Shown in pieces: positions 59,434 through 64,000 of a stretch of DNA of 64,000 nucleotides (position 1 is its first letter; every line of letters starts with the position of its first letter). This DNA comes from Halorussus amylolyticus (GTDB taxonomy: Archaea > Halobacteriota > Halobacteria > Halobacteriales > Haladaptataceae). The notes below the pieces were generated by a model. That model did no database searches. It saw nothing but the letters and a program-made list of their open reading frames with translations, and had not been told where the DNA came from. The DNA lies in the NCBI RefSeq assembly GCF_004143485.2, contig NZ_ML974131.1, forward strand, positions 568,332-632,331. The letters run 5' to 3'. The position numbers were made by a program, and so were the translations under genes.

Positions 59434-61374
59434 ATGAGTAAAGTAGACCAGCAACTCGAGGACTTGCGAGCAGAGATTAAAAGCGAACTACCGAGCGACA
59501 TCTCGGTGTCGGACGTAAAGTACGAAGGCCCGGAACTGGTCGTCTACACCCGCGACCCCAAGAAGTTCGCGCGGAACGGCGACCTCATCCGGCGGCTGGC
59601 GAGCCAGCTTCGCAAGCGAATCACGGTCCGTCCTGACCCGGACGTGCTCTCCCCGCCCGGAACCGCCCACGACGACGTGCTCGCGGTCATCCCCGAGGAG
59701 GCGGGCGTGACCGACCTCGACTTCCACGCCGACACCGGTGAGGTCGTCATCGAAGCCGAGAAGCCCGGCATGGTCATCGGCAAGCACGGCTCGACGCTCC
59801 GAGAGATTACCCAGGAAGTCGGGTGGACGCCCGAGGTCGTGCGCACGCCGCCCATCGAATCCTCCACCGTCTCGAACGTCCGGAACTTCCTGAAACAGGA
59901 GCGCGACGAACGGCGCAGCATCCTGGAGAAGGTGGGTCGCCAGATTCACCGCGAGGAGATGAGCGACGAGGAGTACGTCCGCATCACGACTCTCGGCTGT
60001 TGCCGGGAGGTCGGGCGGGCCGCATTCATACTCAGCACGCCCGAGACCCGAATTCTCATCGATTGTGGCGACAAGCCCGGCGCGGAGGGCGAAGTGCCGT
60101 ACCTCCAAGTCGAGGAGGCGCTCGGCGCGGGCGCGAACACCATCGACGCGGTGGTGCTAACCCACGCCCACCTCGACCACTCGGCGCTGATTCCGCTCCT
60201 GTTCAAGTACGGCTACGACGGTCCGATTTACACCACCGAACCGTCTCGCGACCTGATGGGGCTGCTCCAGTTGGACTACCTCGACGTGGCCGCCAAGGAG
60301 GGCCGCGCGCCGCCGTACGAGTCCGAGATGGTCCGCGAGGCCATCAAGCACACCATCCCGCTCGAATACGGCGATGTGACCGACATCGCGCCCGACGTGA
60401 AGCTCACGCTCCACAACGCGGGCCACATTCTCGGCTCGGCCGTCTCGCACTTCCACATCGGCGACGGCCTGTACAACGTGGCGTTCTCGGGCGACATCCA
60501 CTACGACGACACCCGCCTGTTCAACGGCGCGGTCAACGACTTCCCGCGGGTCGAGACGCTCGTCCTCGAATCGACCTACGGCGGTCGAAACGACTACCAG
60601 ACCGACCAGGAGGACTCCGAGGAGAAACTCAAGGAGGTCATCAACGAGACCTACGAGCAGGGCGGGAAGGTCCTCATCCCCGCGTTCGCGGTGGGTCGGT
60701 CCCAGGAGATGATGCTCGTCATTGAGGAGGCGATGCGGAGCGGCGACATCCCGACCATGCCCGTCCACCTCGACGGCATGATTTGGGAGGCGACCGCCAT
60801 CCACACCACCTACCCCGAGTATCTGCGTGACGACCTCCGAGACCGCATCTTCCACGAGGACGAGAACCCCTTCCTCGCCGACCAGTTCAATCACATCGAC
60901 GGCGGCGAAGAGGAGCGCCGCGACGTGGCCGACGGCGACCCCGCCATCATCCTCTCGACCTCCGGCATGGTCACGGGCGGCCCAATCATGTCGTGGCTCG
61001 AACACCTCGGCCCCGACCCGGACACGACGCTCGTGTTCGTCGGCTATCAGGCCCAGGGAACCCTCGGACGCCGCATCCAGAACGGGTGGGACGAGATTCC
61101 GATGAACCGGAGTCGTCGGGGGAGCAACGGTCGGAGCGGTCGGAACAACACCCTGAAACTTAAACTCGGCGTCGAAACCGTGGACGGCTTCTCCGGCCAC
61201 GCTGACAGGCAGGGACTCATGAACTTCGTGAAGACGATGAGTCCCCGGCCCGAGAAGGTGCTCTGTGTCCACGGCGACGAGTCCTCGACCCAAGACCTCT
61301 CGTCGGCGCTCTACCACGAGTTCAACATGCGGACGTTCGCGCCGAAGAACCTCGAAACGTTCCGATTCAAGTAA
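59434..61374 (+). CDS. fttA: aCPSF1/FttA beta-CASP ribonuclease (transcription termination factor)
   Basis: Archaeal homologue of CPSF73 that cleaves nascent RNA and terminates transcription. 646 residues: KH-like domains at the N terminus (about 25-150, including GKHGS at 116-120), a metallo-beta-lactamase core with HAHLDH (244-249) and later His ligands (GHILGSA, SGDIHYD), and the beta-CASP domain (for example STSGMVTGGPIMSWL, and VDGFSGHADRQGL). All catalytic His/Asp are present. The family is nearly universal in Euryarchaeota. Its upstream region is unusually structured. Confidence 0.95.
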   Translation: MSKVDQQLEDLRAEIKSELPSDISVSDVKYEGPELVVYTRDPKKFARNGDLIRRLASQLRKRITVRPDPDVLSPPGTAHDDVLAVIPEEAGVTDLDFHADTGEVVIEAEKPGMVIGKHGSTLREITQEVGWTPEVVRTPPIESSTVSNVRNFLKQERDERRSILEKVGRQIHREEMSDEEYVRITTLGCCREVGRAAFILSTPETRILIDCGDKPGAEGEVPYLQVEEALGAGANTIDAVVLTHAHLDHSALIPLLFKYGYDGPIYTTEPSRDLMGLLQLDYLDVAAKEGRAPPYESEMVREAIKHTIPLEYGDVTDIAPDVKLTLHNAGHILGSAVSHFHIGDGLYNVAFSGDIHYDDTRLFNGAVNDFPRVETLVLESTYGGRNDYQTDQEDSEEKLKEVINETYEQGGKVLIPAFAVGRSQEMMLVIEEAMRSGDIPTMPVHLDGMIWEATAIHTTYPEYLRDDLRDRIFHEDENPFLADQFNHIDGGEEERRDVADGDPAIILSTSGMVTGGPIMSWLEHLGPDPDTTLVFVGYQAQGTLGRRIQNGWDEIPMNRSRRGSNGRSGRNNTLKLKLGVETVDGFSGHADRQGLMNFVKTMSPRPEKVLCVHGDESSTQDLSSALYHEFNMRTFAPKNLETFRFK

Positions 61375-61440
61375 TCGAACCGCTCGCCTGTCCTCCCCTC
61401 GGAACAGAGAAACTTTGTGCGACCCCGCCCAATTTCGCCC

Positions 61441-62775
61441 ATGACCGAAGTCGTCGTCGCGGGCGCGGGACTCGCCGGACTGACCGCGGCCCGCCACCTC
61501 GCGGACGCGGGCGCGGACGTTCGAGTGTACGAACGCCACGGGGAGGTGGGCGGCCGAGTCCGGTCTGTCCGCCGGAACGGCTACGTCTTCGACCGCGGGT
61601 TTCAGGTGCTGTTCACCGCGTACCCCGCGGCCAGACGCGAACTCGACTACGACGCGCTCGACCTGCGGTACTTCAAGCCCGGCGGCGTGGTGGCGCGTCC
61701 GGGCCACCGCGCGACCCTCGCCGACCCGTTTCGGGACTTCTCGGGCGCGGTCGAGTCGCTGTTCAACCGCGACGTGACGACGCTCGACAAACTCAAGATT
61801 CTTCAACTCCGGCGCGAACTCGCCGGGAAGTCCGACGCCGAAATTTTCGCCGGACCCGACCGAACCACCCGCGGGTACCTCCGCGACCGGGGCTTTTCGG
61901 CGAAGTTCGTCGAGAACTTCGCCGAACCGTTCTACGGCGGCATCACGCTCGACCGGAGCCTCTCGACCTCGAAGAAGGCGTTCGAGTTCTCCTTCAAGAT
62001 GCTCTCGACCGGCCACATCGCGGTCCCGGCCCGCGGGATGGGCGCGATTAGCGAGCAGTTGGCCGAATCGGCCCGCGACGCGGGCGCACAAATCGTCACC
62101 GACGAGACCGTGACCGGAATCGAGGGCGGCGAGCGCGTTCGCGACGAGGTCGCGGTCGAACTCGGTCGGGAGACGACGACGGCCGACGCCGTACTCGTCG
62201 CGACCGACCCCAAGCAGGCCCGAGACCTCACCGGCGTCGAGTCGATTCCGACCGAGGCGAAGGGATGCGTGACCCAGTACCTCGCGTTCGACGGCCCGGA
62301 ACTCGATGCAGGCAAGCGCATCTTGCTCAACGCCGGTGCGAGCGAGTCGGCGGGTGACGACGAGGGGGCTGATGACGGGACGAAGACCGACAGTGACGAC
62401 CGAATCGACGGCCCGAATCAGGTGGTCCAACTGTCGTCGGTCGCGCCCGAGTACGCGCCCGACGACCGGACCCTCCTGAGCGCGACGTTCCTCGGGGTCC
62501 CGGACGACCCCGACGAGGACCTCGCGGTCCAGACCGCTCGAACACTCGATTCGTGGTACCCCGAGCGCAAAATCAGTCTCGAACCGGTCCACACGAGTCG
62601 GGTGGAGTTCGCGCAGTTCGACCAGTCGCCGGGAGTCTACGACCGCCTGCCCGGCGTTCGCGCACCCGGCGGGTCGGTGTTCCTCGCGGGAGAGTACACC
62701 GAAGCGTCGTCGCTCAACGCCGCGATGCAGAGCGGCCGGAAGGCCGCCCGCGCGATTCTCGCGGATTTACAGTAG
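61441..62775 (+). CDS. FAD-dependent oxidoreductase (amine oxidase/phytoene desaturase-like)
   Basis: 444 residues. Rossmann motif VVVAGAGLAGLTAARHLADAG (split: residues 4-15 and following), GGRVRS (about 37-42), and a C-terminal FAD motif PGGSVFLAGEYTEASSLNAAMQSGR. The overall architecture and GRxR pattern resemble plastid-type carotenoid or amine oxidases. An acidic insert (ESAGDDEGADDGTKTDSDDR, about 303-322) is a halophilic loop. Substrate unknown. Its stop overlaps the convergent metallophosphoesterase by 9 bp. Confidence 0.82.
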   Translation: MTEVVVAGAGLAGLTAARHLADAGADVRVYERHGEVGGRVRSVRRNGYVFDRGFQVLFTAYPAARRELDYDALDLRYFKPGGVVARPGHRATLADPFRDFSGAVESLFNRDVTTLDKLKILQLRRELAGKSDAEIFAGPDRTTRGYLRDRGFSAKFVENFAEPFYGGITLDRSLSTSKKAFEFSFKMLSTGHIAVPARGMGAISEQLAESARDAGAQIVTDETVTGIEGGERVRDEVAVELGRETTTADAVLVATDPKQARDLTGVESIPTEAKGCVTQYLAFDGPELDAGKRILLNAGASESAGDDEGADDGTKTDSDDRIDGPNQVVQLSSVAPEYAPDDRTLLSATFLGVPDDPDEDLAVQTARTLDSWYPERKISLEPVHTSRVEFAQFDQSPGVYDRLPGVRAPGGSVFLAGEYTEASSLNAAMQSGRKAARAILADLQ

Positions 62776-63462
62776 CCGCCGGAACTCTCCGAGCGGCGGA
62801 AATCGGAGCGTCTCGTCGGCGTCCTCATCGTGGACCACCGGCCTGAGCGCGTCGGCGTCGGTCACGACCGGCGACTGAAAGTCGCGAGTTCGCCTGCCGT
62901 TGACCGGTGTACCAGGCGCGAGGCGGTTGAACGCCGGGAGCATCAGCACGTCCGCGCCCCGGAAGGTCGCCGGGCCGTAGAGCAGACACGGCCGCCGCAC
63001 GCCCTCGATTTCGATGGCCGGGTGGTCGTGGCCGACGACGTAGCGGACGGTGTTTTTCCCGTTGTCGGCTTCGGGCCGCTCGTGGCCGTGACAGATTACG
63101 GTGTCGCCGAGTCGGTACGAATCGCGAGCCTCGACCCCGACCGAGTCGAGCATCGAGTCGTGGTTCCCGCGGACGACCGAGAGTTCGGCCCCGGCGTCCG
63201 CCACCGTCGCGCGCAGGTCGGCGAGCGTCTCCTCGACGCCCTCCGGAACCCGGTCGAAGGCGTGGAGGAGGTCGCCCGCGAAGACGACTTCTCGGGGGGA
63301 GAATCGCGCGAGCAGGGCGGCGAGTCGGTCGGTCAGGTCGGCGCGCTCGCCCAGCGGGAGTTCGACGGTGGAGGCGGCGTCCCGGCCGACGTGCACGTCC
63401 GCGGCCACGAGCGCGTCCTCGTCCGGCAGGTACACCGCCCGGTCGCGAAACTCGGCGTCCAT
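62767..63462 (-). CDS. Metallophosphoesterase
   Basis: 231 residues with calcineurin-like motifs: ADVHVGRD (about 20-27), VVFAGDLLHAFD (about 58-69), VVRGNHDSML (about 95-104), ICHGHERP and VVGHDHPAIEI. It resembles the archaeal MJ0037-type ICC-like phosphoesterase. Substrate (nucleotide or phosphodiester) unknown. ATG 63462. Confidence 0.85.
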   Translation of the reverse strand: MDAEFRDRAVYLPDEDALVAADVHVGRDAASTVELPLGERADLTDRLAALLARFSPREVVFAGDLLHAFDRVPEGVEETLADLRATVADAGAELSVVRGNHDSMLDSVGVEARDSYRLGDTVICHGHERPEADNGKNTVRYVVGHDHPAIEIEGVRRPCLLYGPATFRGADVLMLPAFNRLAPGTPVNGRRTRDFQSPVVTDADALRPVVHDEDADETLRFPPLGEFRRLL

Positions 63463-63482
63463 CGGCGGGAGGGAGGGGCGCG

Positions 63483-63929
63483 TCACCCTTCCCGGTTGCG
63501 GTGTGGGCGCTCGGTCGGACGGTCGGCGAAACGGACGAGGAACGCCTCGCGCGAAAGCATCTCGGTCCCGGCGAACGCCCCCAGTTCGAGCAGGTGGGCG
63601 TCGTCGGTGACGACGGCGTCCGCCGCGGCCGCGAGCGCGCACTCCAAAATCGCATCGTCGTCCGGGTCCGCAGCGGCTTCGACCGACACGGCGGGTTCGA
63701 CCAGGCGTGCGACTGCGGCCGCGCGCTCGACCGCGGTCGAGCGCGCTCGCGGGGCCAGCGCGAGGCGGTCGTAGCCGAGGACGGCGGCGAACTCCCGGAG
63801 AATCGCGGTCGAAACGACCGCTTCGACCGCGTCCGATTCGGCGAGCGCGACACACGCCTCGGGTTCGTCGGGGAAGCCGAGTTCCGCGACGAGGACGTTG
63901 GTGTCGAAGACGACGGTGGCGCGTGACAC
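63483..63929 (-). CDS. PIN-domain protein (COG1569-like)
   Basis: 148 residues starting at GTG 63929. Metal-binding acids: Asp in VVFDTNVLVAEL (about 7-12), Glu in STAILREFAAVL, and acidic cluster DPDDDAILECALAAAADAVVTDDAHLLEL (about 88-116). The pattern is the putative toxin-type PIN of COG1569. No antitoxin gene is seen downstream and the upstream partner, if any, would be beyond the window. A CTTTTC box lies about 28 bp upstream. Role uncertain. Confidence 0.75.
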   Translation of the reverse strand: MSRATVVFDTNVLVAELGFPDEPEACVALAESDAVEAVVSTAILREFAAVLGYDRLALAPRARSTAVERAAAVARLVEPAVSVEAAADPDDDAILECALAAAADAVVTDDAHLLELGAFAGTEMLSREAFLVRFADRPTERPHRNREG

Positions 63930-64000
63930 ACCGGACCGACGCACTCGTCCGACGAAAAGCGTTCGCCCGGGCAGAAGCGTCGTTCAGTCGGAGGAGGCGG

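Overview
The window is chromosomal DNA of a haloarchaeon (class Halobacteria). Protein-coding DNA is very GC-rich, the proteins are strongly acidic, many genes have a TATA-like box 26-30 bp before the start codon and no ribosome binding site (leaderless mRNA), and the gene set is archaeal: transcription factor B, transcription factor S, NAC, a CetZ tubulin-like protein, the aCPSF1/FttA termination nuclease, geranylgeranyl reductase and a PGF-CTERM surface protein. Family knowledge suggests a Halorussus-like organism, but the sequence alone cannot prove the genus. No rRNA, tRNA, CRISPR array or intact insertion sequence was found.

Layout. 0-5.4 kb: a membrane-anchored protein made of four-residue repeats coupled to a PiT phosphate permease, TFB, RNase HI with its partner, a PadR regulator and inorganic pyrophosphatase. 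5.4-6.4 kb: a low-GC island with a Doc/Fic-like gene. 6.4-10.8 kb: a DHH-like protein that has lost its catalytic motifs, an alkaline-phosphatase-superfamily enzyme and CetZ. 10.8-21.5 kb: a type IV pilus/secretion-like locus (coiled-coil protein, anchored protein, secretion ATPase, TadC/PilC-like membrane protein, then four pseudopilin-like or anchored proteins, one of 1036 residues), interrupted by a flavin amino-acid oxidase. Three transcription units of this locus carry the same promoter-proximal signature at identical spacing. 21.5-32 kb: housekeeping and metabolic genes, a glycosyltransferase, an ArsA/Get3 ATPase, and an RHH-PIN toxin-antitoxin-like pair. 32-48 kb: methyltransferase, rhomboid protease, endonuclease V, PolX, a second low-GC island at 37.6-38.5 kb, an MFS transporter, SppA, TFS, NAC-TrmI and a PUA protein. 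48-64 kb: geranylgeranyl reductase, a self-regulated TetR-MATE efflux operon, an acyl-CoA ligase/hydrolase operon, a PGF-CTERM surface protein, prolyl-tRNA synthetase, Nudix hydrolase, aCPSF1, an FAD oxidoreductase, a metallophosphoesterase and a PIN protein.

The most unusual features are non-coding. A family of about 350-bp, hairpin-rich intergenic elements shares the terminal inverted repeat GCTAGCKACTYCCGGTACCT (three full copies at 28.7, 33.1 and 57.6 kb, two partial copies at 7.7 and 9.5 kb). In three cases a short tandem repeat runs directly into the left terminus. A different multi-hairpin element lies at 46.5 kb. The pilus promoter signature (ATTTAARY, then GGGACCA exactly 16 bp downstream, then ATG 32 bp from the start of the box) suggests a small dedicated regulon. 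All functional statements are from reading the sequence and memory of families; no database search was run.
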